DNA from: XYA12-FULL-58-9 sp001798605
Lineage (GTDB): Bacteria; Myxococcota; XYA12-FULL-58-9
Direction: 5' to 3'
Length of the DNA: 17,163 nucleotides
Assembly (NCBI GenBank): GCA_036736205.1
Contig: DAINMX010000132.1
Location: forward strand, 1 to 17,163
Positions within the stretch are counted from its first letter, which is position 1. Each line of letters opens with the position of its first letter. This document shows, one piece after another, positions 1-7,067 of this stretch. The notes below the pieces were generated by a model, which saw nothing but the letters and a program-made list of their open reading frames with translations, made no database searches and was not told the DNA's origin. The translations under genes and the position numbers were made by a program.

Positions 1-50
1 GACTTGGATGACTTGCGCGGCGGAGACGCGCCTGGTTAAGTGCCGAGACT

Positions 51-1875
51 CTAAGGCGTCGATTGCATGTCATAACTGGTCAATGGCACGTGCCCATATC
101 CGGACGTAACCATGTCCACGTGCATTTGATACATGGAATCTTGCACAAGCCAGGGACGTCGGTCTTGAGCGGGGATATGGGTGGTATAAATCCGAATTTC
201 ACCCAAGGGCAGCGTTGGTGAAAACGATGATTTCCTCACGCCAATCCCCGACAATATCGGCAACTTGATTGATATTTCCGTATAATGCCGTCGCCAAGAT
301 ATCGCCCTGGTACTTCGTAATTTTGTGGTCACCCAGTAGTTCTTTCTGTCGGTCTGCATCCCAGTATCCAATACTTGTTGCGGTGGCACCGAAGGTCTCG
401 TTGGACAGAATCTCGCCGTCCGCACTCCACAACCAACGTTTCGCGACGTCGTCTCTCTCGCCGCCATAGCATTCACTGCCATCATGGTTGGCTGTGATGT
501 CACCGCAAAATCCAAAATGAATATGGGTCGTCGCCTCTGTAAACCCCCACAAAATTTCACCGGTTGCGGCATCAACCATACACATGCCGTTCGCCGCTTG
601 GGGGGTTTCCACCGCATAATAGATCTCCCAGCCGGGGCGATTGGGATCGAGGTCCGAAAGATAGACATAGTCCGGGTGCCGAAGCCCCGTCGTCCACAAA
701 GGTGTACCATCGTGGTCAAGCACCAAAGAGCCAAGAATGACTTCGTCGAAACCGTCGGCATCGAGGTCGGCCGCAAGCATCCAATGGGCGCCTTGCCCCT
801 TCAGATCCTCGGGCGCCCCAACCAGATTGTCCCAGTGCCACACCTCGGTGAGGGTGTTTCCATCCAGCCGATACGCGAGCACCTTCATGTACCAATAGGT
901 GCCGCGCTCAACGATGATGTGGGGAATAACGCCGTCCAGGTATGCCACGCCAATTTGATTTCGAGATGCGAAGTTGTAGCCGCCCAAACCGTCACGACTT
1001 GGCCAATTTGTTTGAGCGATTAGCGCGCCCGTCTTTCCATTCAATACCGTTAGGTATTCAGGACCTGAGGTGACCTTGCCGTCCGCGTCGCGGGGGTCGC
1101 CTTCGCCAGTTTTGAGAATAACTTCCGCCTGCTGGTCGCCGTCCAAATCTTTGGCAATATAGGGCGAATACCATATCCCCATCTCGATGGACCAACCAAG
1201 GTCGTGTTGCCACAGCGGTGTACCATCATTTGCGTACGCTTCAATCTTGTAGGTGTCTCCACTTGGAACCCAAAAATCGACATAGGGATCGATACTTTCG
1301 ATGGGTTGCTTGACAACCCAATCGAGGGTTCCATCGCCGTCCAGGTCGGCAATCGCAGTCTTGTAAAACCGATTGTCCCCAATAAATGGCATCACAAAAT
1401 AGGGAGGATTGCTTTGCCCCGGTGCGAGTTGCACAACTTGTGTCGGGGGTCCTTCCTGTTGCCCAAGAACCGGTTGGACAAACCAAGAATATTCGTTCGG
1501 ATCACTCGGGGGCTCATCCGTAAAATCAGTGGTCTGGTTGATCGGCTCGGCATTACATTCTACCCAATCCTCGCCATTTTTTTTTTTTCGAAACACATCG
1601 AATCCAAGCCGGGGGGCGTCGTTGACCGAAAACCGCCAACCAAGATGCACCTTGCCATCACCAACCGTTACGGCGACCAAAGCACGGTCGATGGTATCCC
1701 ACGGTGGCACCACGTCAGACTGTGAATCGTCATCGCTATCGCCATCCGAAACGCTATCACCCGTGTCATCTGGCAGGTTCAGATCACCCAATACGCCCGT
1801 CTGGCACGCACCTAGATTGACAGCAACAAATAGAAATAGACCACAATGACGGCCATAATTTGTATCGAGATTCAT
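51..1875 (-). pseudogene. Family PL11 rhamnogalacturonan lyase, exported lipoprotein, broken by a +1 frameshift near the 3' end
   Basis: Enzymes of this family cleave the rhamnogalacturonan I backbone of pectin by beta-elimination outside the cytoplasm. The chosen start (ATG at 1873-1875) has GAGAGG four bases upstream and gives a short hydrophobic signal ending in the lipobox LGAC (Cys24). An Asp/Ser-rich linker follows, then a fibronectin-like beta domain (residues about 60-145), then the beta-propeller typical of PL11, with repeated Asp-rich calcium loops (DLDGDGTLD, DLDGDQQAE, DLDADGFDE) and GKGQG-like and DLDPNRPG motifs. The frame reaches a stop at 199-201 just after DWREEIIVFTNAALG. 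The missing C-terminus, GEIRIYTTHIP to SYDMQSTP, continues in another frame to a TAG at 51-53. Removing one G from the GGG at about 202-204 restores a 607-residue protein of normal family length. This is either a true mutation or a sequence error. A run of 12 A also lies in the gene. Confidence 0.85.
1577..1588 (-). repeat. Homopolymer of 12 A (sense strand) inside the PL11 lyase gene
   Basis: Twelve consecutive T on the plus strand read as A12 in the coding strand, encoding Lys-Lys-Lys next to FDVFR...NGEDW in the N-terminal beta domain. The tract is in frame here. Runs of this length are prone to replication or RNA polymerase slippage. Confidence 0.95.
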
Positions 1876-2058
1876 CCTGCCTCTCACGGTTGAATTGTAG
1901 AGACGAAACTCCGCGTCAGACTTTGTGGAGGCAACGGGCCACCGAATGGCGGATGACGTGGCAACGCGGCATGCAGCGGAACGACTTGTTGGGTTCCAAA
2001 TCCTCGGCAACGCAATTCTCCAAACCTGGCCACTTCCACCAGAATAGTCGCACGCAAC

Positions 2059-2799
2059 TCATTTGCCGCGAAGGAAGAGGCTGCGAGCCTTGACCACAGC
2101 ATGGTTGAGGCCGGTGGCCCTGTCAAAGTCCACGAACCAATCGGGAAAGGGCAACGACAGGCTCCATGTGTCATTTCTACCTCCTGCGTCTTCGAAACGC
2201 TCCGCCCATTGAGGCCACCAAGGAGCCACGCGGCGCGCCACTGGCTCAAGAATCAGGATCGTCGCTCCTCGACTGGCCGCATCAAGGAGACTGTTCTGAA
2301 GACCTTGGCGGCCCTCGTCATCAAGTTCGTTGATGACGTACGCTGCCAATACGCCGCTGCCGCTGCCGGGCAAACGCCATTGGGTCGCGTCCCCTCTATA
2401 CACACGCCCACTGAGCCCCAATAGTTGTTGCGTCCATCGCGCCTCCCCCACCGCCCAGCCATCTCGCTCGACACCGAGCGTCGCTGGGCAATCGGCACAC
2501 AATGCCCAGGCTGCCCCGGCTATTCCCGTACCGCATCCAAGGTCGACAATCTTTTCGAAACCGTCGATCGCATTGGGCAGTCTCGAAACGACTTCGCGGA
2601 CGGTGAGGAAATGCAATGTGCCATAATACAGGGCAAAAGCGGCACGCTTGCCATCACTATCAAACGCTTTGTTGGCCGCCTTTCGCCGTTCGACATAAAG
2701 GGTGGACAATGCTTGCACCGCCCGACGAAGCTCACGAAAGGTAAACGATCTCGTGTACCGTTTGGATAGAGCCGCGAATATTTCCGCATCATCAAGCAC
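2059..2799 (-). CDS. SAM-dependent methyltransferase, Rsm22-like
   Basis: Predicted cytoplasmic class I methyltransferase of about 246 residues. The glycine-rich SAM-binding motif I, IVDLGCGTGIAG, is at about residues 84-95. An acidic motif II (LGVERD) follows, then a motif IV region AAYVINELDD and a strand reading ILILEP. The NEL and LEP motifs, together with the N-terminal helical part (RRAVQALSTLYVERR, YYGTLHFLTVREVVSRLP), recall the Rsm22 family of ribosome-associated methyltransferases, but the cysteine cluster of that family is not seen, so the substrate is unknown. I prefer the GTG start at 2797-2799 because AGGAGG lies four bases upstream. A GTG at 2812-2814 would add five residues but has no ribosome site. 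The gene is co-directional with the PL11 gene, about 180 bp away. Confidence 0.7.
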   Translation of the reverse strand: MLDDAEIFAALSKRYTRSFTFRELRRAVQALSTLYVERRKAANKAFDSDGKRAAFALYYGTLHFLTVREVVSRLPNAIDGFEKIVDLGCGTGIAGAAWALCADCPATLGVERDGWAVGEARWTQQLLGLSGRVYRGDATQWRLPGSGSGVLAAYVINELDDEGRQGLQNSLLDAASRGATILILEPVARRVAPWWPQWAERFEDAGGRNDTWSLSLPFPDWFVDFDRATGLNHAVVKARSLFLRGK

Positions 2800-3278
2800 A
2801 AACCCTCCTGCCACAAGCTGGCGAGAGAGTCCACTTCGCTGCCCAAAAGCGGCCAGAGGTTCGGGATCAGGACTGATCAGTTATTCGTGCCGACAACTAC
2901 AGGATGGACGCCGGGGTCGGGACAGATCTGTTATCTGTGCCGGCAACTACAAAATGGCCGCGGCAAGCCTGCAAATGATCAGGCACACCTTGGATTGACG
3001 ACATCGGAGTCTCGGACACGGTTTCAGGTGTCCCTCGAAGTGTCACTGCGTCCTGCCCTTTGGCACTTCTGAGGAACAACGGGTCCGCCCCCGGCCAGTC
3101 AATCAAGGCAACGCCATCTGCATTCCTCCTCGCGCGGCCTCCCGAACTCCTCACACAAACGCCCATGTCTCCACCGGGAGCCGGTCCTCAGTGGCCTCGG
3201 CGACAACTCTCGGGTTCGCGGCACGCGATCTGCAAAATCAAGGATGCAGTCGGGAACGGCGATCCAAAGGAGGATTCC
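2800..3278. other. Gene-poor divergent intergenic region
   Basis: About 480 bp between the minus-strand methyltransferase and the plus-strand cysteine-rich lipoprotein. It contains the two-copy 42-bp repeat at 2866-2957. The open frames over 2897-3166 (minus) and 3060-3278 (plus) have no recognisable motif or ribosome site of their own. I see no convincing promoter hexamers. Confidence 0.5.
2866..2957. repeat. Two direct copies of a 42-bp repeat (period 50 bp), each with a 10-bp palindrome; possible IS21-type terminal repeats
   Basis: Copies lie at 2866-2907 and 2916-2957 and match at 33 of 42 positions. Shared cores are GATC, GTTAT, GTGCCG, CAACTACA and ATGG. Copy 1 holds ACTGATCAGT (2872-2881) and copy 2 holds ACAGATCTGT (2922-2931). 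Both are perfect palindromes, and the differences between them are two symmetrical changes. The layout GATC-TTAT-GTGCCG in tandem recalls the multiple terminal repeats at IS21-family ends, but no transposase or partner end is visible, so that identity is inference. Confidence 0.6.
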
Positions 3279-3575
3279 ATGGCATCAAAGATGAAGGGTT
3301 TGGCAATTCTTGTCTCAGCAACGATACTGATTTCTACCATGTCCGGTTGTGGTACCGAAGATGACGCGGTTCTATTCGATGACGCGGCTGTTGATGATGT
3401 CACGATCCTTGATCAACCGGCGTATTCATCCCGGCAGGACGCGCTGTGGTACTGTTCGATTCTGTGGTTTGGTTGTCTGATGGGCTGCGATCAGAATCAC
3501 GGTGGTAGGCTCTGCGAGGATGTCTGCTACAAAGGTCGCGATTCATGCAACGGCGAGGTTAAGAACAGTGAATAA
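3279..3575 (+). CDS. Small cysteine-rich lipoprotein with symmetrical six-cysteine motif
   Basis: A 98-residue predicted lipoprotein of unknown function. The ATG at 3279 is preceded by a strong AAAGGAGG. A basic N-terminus and hydrophobic stretch end in a lipobox-like MSGC at about residue 24, which would give a lipid-anchored mature protein of about 75 residues. An acidic linker (TEDDAVLFDDAAVDD) follows. The C-terminal half carries six cysteines spaced C-x6-C-x3-C-x8-C-x3-C-x6-C, a mirror-symmetrical arrangement that fits a disulfide-stapled helical hairpin with twin Cx3C motifs. I recognise no named family. The gene stands alone, flanked by non-coding repeat-rich DNA on both sides. The ribosome site, lipobox and even cysteine count support a real gene. 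Confidence 0.75.
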   Translation: MASKMKGLAILVSATILISTMSGCGTEDDAVLFDDAAVDDVTILDQPAYSSRQDALWYCSILWFGCLMGCDQNHGGRLCEDVCYKGRDSCNGEVKNSE

Positions 3576-3585
3576 CGTGGTTACA

Positions 3586-3750
3586 AATACCGACAATATT
3601 ACACTCGGCATATTACACCAACACTACAAATGACTCATTTTGTTGGATTATCGTCGCTACGCGAGCGGCCGATCCAATGTTGTTTCTGATATACTCAACC
3701 TCTGCATTAAATATAATGTAGCCATGTCATTACGTCATGCGGTGCCGGAG
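3586..3750. repeat. AT-rich block A of a diverged direct repeat pair
   Basis: Starts with two direct copies of ATATTACAC 14 bp apart (3596-3604 and 3610-3618) and ends with ATTAAATATAAT and CGTCATGCGGTGC. The first 37 bases match block B at 28 positions. The right end matches B with a short gap, and the middle is not clearly alignable. It may be a duplicated promoter region or the duplicated flank of a lost gene. Confidence 0.6.
3643..3677 (+). terminator. Stem-loop downstream of the cysteine-rich lipoprotein gene, possible terminator
   Basis: TTGGAT (3643-3648) pairs with ATCCAA (3672-3677), and inside it CGCT pairs with AGCG around an ACGCG loop, with a small internal mismatch. The T-rich TGTTGTTTCT follows directly. 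It lies 67 bp past the stop codon. The U-tract is interrupted, so termination is uncertain. Confidence 0.35.
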
Positions 3751-4116
3751 TAAGCAGGGAGGCATACGAGGGCTCGCCACGAGTGCCGCCACGGCAACAT
3801 TTCGCGTCTGCAATATTGGCGAGCGATCGCGTGAGCCCTGTTTTGCCGCTTTGCTTTGACCTCGCCGACATGGAGCGGGTGTTCTCCGAGGCCATCAGTC
3901 ACTACCGCGGCGTACCCAAGCTGATCTCGATCGTCGCACGCGACCGTGGTTTCACGACAAAGTCGAGACACATCTATGTCACCAGGGTTGCTACGCGGTC
4001 GTCGAGCACCAAGCCAAACCCAAGGCCACCACGCCATGCTGTTAGCCGACCCCCCTTGCTTCGAGGCCACCAAAGTGGCCGAAGCATGGACAAACTGAAT
4101 CGAATGATATGTTCAG

Positions 4117-4280
4117 AATATCAGTATTATTACACTCAGTGTATAACACCAACTAGATCCCTTGGTTATATTATTATTAACGATGACATTGTGCGACGAT
4201 TCGATATCGTTAACGATATATATTCAACATCCATATTAAATATAATAACGAAATGCCATGCGTCATGCGGTGCTGACTTG
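4117..4280. repeat. AT-rich block B of a diverged direct repeat pair
   Basis: Second copy of block A, offset by 531 bp at its left end and 528 bp at its right end. It shares ATTACACTC, ACACCAAC, ATATTAAATATAAT-like sequence and GTCATGCGGTGC. It also holds ACACTCAGTGT, a 5-1-5 palindrome at 4132-4142, and the 16-bp palindrome at 4204-4219, neither of which is conserved in block A. Confidence 0.6.
4204..4219. promoter_or_regulatory. 16-bp perfect palindrome ATATCGTTAACGATAT
   Basis: A perfect inverted repeat with no spacer, set in AT-rich DNA of block B. It has the size and symmetry of a dimeric regulator site, but no adjacent promoter or regulator gene identifies it. Confidence 0.4.
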
Positions 4281-4334
4281 GAGCCAATCTTCTGGCATTT
4301 TCCTAAACCGGCACGGCCAAGGGGGTATTGCCCC

Positions 4335-4421
4335 TCGCTTGCGCGGAGTCACGGTTCGTCTCGCTTCGCGGAGTCACGGTTCGTCTCGCTTGCGCGGAGT
4401 CACGGTTCGTCTCGCTTCGCC
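4335..4421. repeat. Tandem repeat, about 3.4 copies of a 25/26-bp unit, over the kinase gene's 3' end
   Basis: Units at 4335-4360 (26 bp), 4361-4385 (25 bp) and 4386-4411 (26 bp), plus a 10-bp partial. They differ only by TTGCGCGG versus TTCGCGG. The right-most copy encodes the kinase's RRTVTPRKR. The middle copy, in a shifted frame, provides its TGA at 4374-4376. The near identity points to recent expansion. Confidence 0.9.
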
Positions 4422-6401
4422 ACCCTCGGGTACATCGACGGTTATGATCTGGTCAACTCCAACGACGCGATTCACCAATCTGAGACGCACCACCCCCGCG
4501 GGCACCTGCGCTCTCGACAGCGGTGTGGTCCCAAGCTTTCGATCACCGAGATAGACATCGACCCAGACGCCTGTGGATCTAAGGAATAACGAGCCCGAGG
4601 ATGCCCGCTTTCGCTTGCCCTTTGCTTGGCTCGCTGGTTGTCTCTTCTCCCCTGCCCTGTCCGAGTTAATACCAGCGTCTTTGTGATCTCCCAGTGAATT
4701 TGCTTGCTCCGGGCCCGAAGGGGCAACTTTTGCACCCTGCGCATCCGTCACGGCCTCCGAGTCTTCGATGGTTGACCCTGTTTCTCCAGAATCGGTGTTT
4801 GCACCTGATTCGATTGACGCTAGGGTGCCTTCGATTGGCGCAAGAGTACCATTCTTCGACCGCATGGTTGCGTTGACCACGTGATTGCTGCCAGTCGGCG
4901 TCACCACTTCTAACCATGGCTCAAACCCACCCAAGTGAAGCCCCAGGCGCAACGCCTTCCCCACCTCTTGGTCGGGGATCTCCGCCGGTGTCACCAAACC
5001 CGTCGCCAGCCCATCCACCAGGATCTGCGCACCCTCAGGAGTGCTCAGCACCGCCACTCGCACAACGTTGGGTTGCAACCGCCAAATCGCCCCCAACGTC
5101 GCGAGGGCGACGAAAAAACCCGCCGCCAACCACCCAAACAGCCCTCTCCCCCGCCGTCCCGAAACTCTCGGCCCGCCCGAGATTGCTGGCACTGACTGCA
5201 ATTGGCCGCTGCGAACGTCCACCGTTGGGGAATGTCTGTGACGGCGCACCGTTGGTTCCCAGCCACTGCCGGTGGGCCCTTCTTCCCCTTCTTCCCCTTC
5301 TTCCCAACCGCTAGCCACCGAGTTCGACGGTGCCTCGGTCTCAGTCTCAACGGAGACCAGGTCCACCCCCGAAACCTGGGCCACTTTGGGCACCACCAAA
5401 GAACGCGTCTGGCGCATCTTCATGTCCCCGTTGCCGTTGCAATTGAGAACGTGGGTCCCTCGTCGGCCTTTCGTGTCGATGTTGACCGGGGCAATCCCCG
5501 CCACAAGATCGCCAAGATTCACAGCTCCCTCGGCACCGAGGGAAAAACGGAAGGCGGCCAAGAGCGACGCAAGATCTCCCATACTCGCGAATCGGCCGTT
5601 TGGATCGGCGGTCAACATTTTCATAACAATGTCTGAGAGTTCGGCGGGAACGTCAGGCTTGAGGTTGCGCAAATCTCTGATCTGGCAGTGAACCACTTTC
5701 TGCAGCACCTCCAGATCGGAATCACCAGCAAACATCCGCTCGCCACTGAGGCATTCCCACAACACCAACCCCAGGGAAAACTGGTCACAGCGACCGTCCA
5801 GTGCCCCCCCAGCTGCTTGCTCGGGCGACATGTAGGCGACCTTGCCCTTGATGGTTCCTGTCGCCGTCCGGCTCACTCTCAGAGCTGCCTTGGCGATGCC
5901 AAAGTCCATGACTTTGGCCTCCCCAGCGCGACTGAGAATGATGTTGTGCGGACTCACATCGCGATGAATCAGGCCCAGACGCGACCCTTGGTCGTCCCGA
6001 AGTTGATGAGCGCACTCGAGACCGCGCGCTACGCCTTCGCCGATGGCTGCGGTTGTGGCCGCAGTCAACAGTGCGCGCTGGTCCGCAGATTTCAGAACCT
6101 TCCTGAGGTCAGCGCCATCGACGTACTCCATCGCGATGAAGTACACTCCTTCGATATTGCCGAAATCATAAATTTGGACCACGTTTGGGTGGGCAATTCG
6201 CGCAGCCAACACCGCCTCGTCGATGAACATCTGAACAAACGAGGGATCGGAACAAAACTGGGGCAGGATGCGTTTGAGAACGACGCGCTTTTCAAAACCC
6301 TCATCACGACGAAGCTTGGCGAGGAAGATCTCCGCCATCCCCCCGAAGGCCAAACGACGGAGCAACTGGTAGCGGCCGAACCACTCGCCATCGTCAGCCA
6401 T
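4374..6401 (-). CDS. Membrane-anchored Ser/Thr protein kinase with two PEGA domains
   Basis: A 675-residue Hanks-type kinase that phosphorylates Ser/Thr on partner proteins at the inner membrane. The catalytic domain spans about residues 10-285, with glycine-loop variant LAFGGMAEIFLAK, catalytic Lys43, HRDVSPHN (Asp148, Asn153), DFG at 166-168 and a SPEQ motif at 192-195. A juxtamembrane linker holds an acidic EEG triple repeat (367-375). One transmembrane helix lies at about 421-440. Two PEGA-type beta domains follow outside the cytoplasm (about 445-510 and 603-670), separated by a low-complexity linker. PEGA domains are thought to bind envelope partners or sugars. GGGAG lies seven bases before the ATG. 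The last residues are encoded inside a tandem repeat that creates the stop, so the C-terminus may have been shortened. The PP2C phosphatase in this window is a possible, unproven, counterpart. Confidence 0.92.
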   Translation of the reverse strand: MADDGEWFGRYQLLRRLAFGGMAEIFLAKLRRDEGFEKRVVLKRILPQFCSDPSFVQMFIDEAVLAARIAHPNVVQIYDFGNIEGVYFIAMEYVDGADLRKVLKSADQRALLTAATTAAIGEGVARGLECAHQLRDDQGSRLGLIHRDVSPHNIILSRAGEAKVMDFGIAKAALRVSRTATGTIKGKVAYMSPEQAAGGALDGRCDQFSLGLVLWECLSGERMFAGDSDLEVLQKVVHCQIRDLRNLKPDVPAELSDIVMKMLTADPNGRFASMGDLASLLAAFRFSLGAEGAVNLGDLVAGIAPVNIDTKGRRGTHVLNCNGNGDMKMRQTRSLVVPKVAQVSGVDLVSVETETEAPSNSVASGWEEGEEGEEGPTGSGWEPTVRRHRHSPTVDVRSGQLQSVPAISGGPRVSGRRGRGLFGWLAAGFFVALATLGAIWRLQPNVVRVAVLSTPEGAQILVDGLATGLVTPAEIPDQEVGKALRLGLHLGGFEPWLEVVTPTGSNHVVNATMRSKNGTLAPIEGTLASIESGANTDSGETGSTIEDSEAVTDAQGAKVAPSGPEQANSLGDHKDAGINSDRAGEKRQPASQAKGKRKRASSGSLFLRSTGVWVDVYLGDRKLGTTPLSRAQVPAGVVRLRLVNRVVGVDQIITVDVPEGGEARRTVTPRKRDEP
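5277..5303 (-). repeat. Three 9-bp repeats encoding EEGEEGEEG in the kinase linker
   Basis: A perfect in-frame 9-bp tandem repeat in the juxtamembrane linker. Copy-number change would alter linker length without breaking the frame. Confidence 0.8.
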
Positions 6402-6452
6402 CTCAATCTCCCGCCGATTTTTTGACCAAGAACACCTTCCCTCCTAACATCC

Positions 6453-6462
6453 CACCTAGGTG
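6453..6462. promoter_or_regulatory. 10-bp palindrome CACCTAGGTG in the divergent kinase/small-peptide promoter region
   Basis: A perfect palindrome in the 96-bp gap between the minus-strand kinase start and the plus-strand small exported peptide. It could be a shared operator. No clear -35/-10 pair was found around it. Confidence 0.25.
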
Positions 6463-6497
6463 CACTCTCTACCACATGGGCGCACTCGGAGAACCAC

Positions 6498-6704
6498 ATG
6501 AAAAGCACTCTCTACGCCGCCGTCGCTGCCTGCCTCGCCATGTTGGCCACCAGTGGTATCGTGGTCTATGCAACCGCCGCACCGGATCCACGTGAGACCG
6601 CGATCGCGGAGGTTGAAAGTCAGGTATCCATTCAGATCGATTTGGCGATCGCTCATCAACTGGCAGAGGTCAAACAGCGGTTGGAAGTGGCCGTCCTTGA
6701 CTGA
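6498..6704 (+). CDS. Small exported or membrane-anchored protein, unknown function
   Basis: A 68-residue frame starting at ATG with GGAG six bases upstream. The first 28 residues form a typical signal peptide or membrane anchor: MKSTLY, then an Ala/Leu-rich core, then ATAAPDP, with a plausible signal-peptidase cut after ATA or TAA. The mature part of about 40 residues is amphipathic and helical (EVESQVSIQIDLAIAH), without cysteines. It is transcribed divergently from the kinase and converges on the next gene with an 11-bp gap. No family recognised. A competing minus-strand frame at 6456-6719 has weaker features. Confidence 0.5.
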   Translation: MKSTLYAAVAACLAMLATSGIVVYATAAPDPRETAIAEVESQVSIQIDLAIAHQLAEVKQRLEVAVLD

Positions 6705-6715
6705 GATGGCCGGTT

Positions 6716-7033
6716 TCACCCCTTGAGAATCACATCCTCGTCGTTCTGATCGCGACCAAAAACCTCCCGTTGCACGGGATGAACCAACGACGGCCGTGGC
6801 CCCTTTTTCGGTAGAGAGCGCCGCCGCTTCTCCTTGTCACTCACTTCCTCCGATACAAGATCGGCAACCTTCTTCGCCATGACCGCGGCGAAGGCTTTCT
6901 TCGGCTTGGGCCGAGAGGCCTTCTCGAGTTGTCGGGCGCGTTGTTCAATCTCAGAGATGCGCTCCGGAGTGGTTCCGGCTCCACTGCCCACGAGGGTCAA
7001 CCGAGGCTCAACCCTATTGTCATCGTCGCCCAT
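6716..7033 (-). CDS. Small highly charged protein, unknown function
   Basis: A 105-residue predicted cytoplasmic protein, starting at the ATG at 7031-7033 (weak GGCGAG ribosome site). It begins MGDDDNRVEPRL, has a helical charged section (ISEIEQRARQLEKA) and a very basic Lys/Arg/Pro-rich middle (KEKRRRSLPKKGPRP), and ends in an acidic tail, GRDQNDEDVILKG. There is no signal peptide, cysteine or enzyme motif. The basic stretch could bind nucleic acid or an acidic protein, but that is a guess. It is divergent from the neighbouring lipoprotein with only about 34-49 bp between starts, so the promoters would have to overlap. Confidence 0.5.
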   Translation of the reverse strand: MGDDDNRVEPRLTLVGSGAGTTPERISEIEQRARQLEKASRPKPKKAFAAVMAKKVADLVSEEVSDKEKRRRSLPKKGPRPSLVHPVQREVFGRDQNDEDVILKG

Positions 7034-7067
7034 TTCTGCTCGCCTATACCCACAAGGTTCGCTACCT

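Larger units (their letters stand above)
3576..4373. other. Region of about 800 bp without a convincing gene
   Basis: Holds blocks A and B, a 16-bp palindrome and the start of the 25/26-bp tandem repeat. Between the blocks (about 3751-4116) base composition returns to GC-rich and open frames exist on both strands (3783 onward on plus, 3735-4073 on minus). None has a ribosome site, recognisable domain or credible amino-acid composition. It may be a decayed gene or an RNA-encoding segment. Confidence 0.5.

Noticed and set aside
484..1023. 179-codon plus-strand open frame
   Set aside because: It lies antisense to the PL11 propeller domain. It has no motif or ribosome site.
2897..3166. 89-codon minus-strand frame
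   Set aside because: It starts mid-intergenic, runs into the repeat and matches no motif. Composition looks random.
4335..4421. CRISPR array
   Set aside because: The units are contiguous with no spacers, only about 3.4 copies exist, and no cas genes are present.
3783..4589. 268-codon plus-strand open frame
   Set aside because: It runs through the AT-rich block B and the tandem repeat and then antisense to the kinase 3' end. No ribosome site, domain or coherent composition is visible. I briefly considered a decayed reverse transcriptase or transposase, but no catalytic motif supports it.
4374..6401. Kinase glycine loop lacking two glycines (AFGGMA)
   Set aside because: LA-x-GGMAE loops are common in this type of deltaproteobacterial kinase, and all catalytic residues are intact, so it is not evidence for a dead kinase.
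5688..6425. 245-codon plus-strand open frame
   Set aside because: It lies antisense to the kinase catalytic domain, whose motifs are complete.
6456..6719. Minus-strand frame of 87 codons overlapping the small exported peptide
   Set aside because: It overlaps both neighbouring small genes and lacks a signal peptide or recognisable motif. The plus-strand frame has a better ribosome site and signal sequence.
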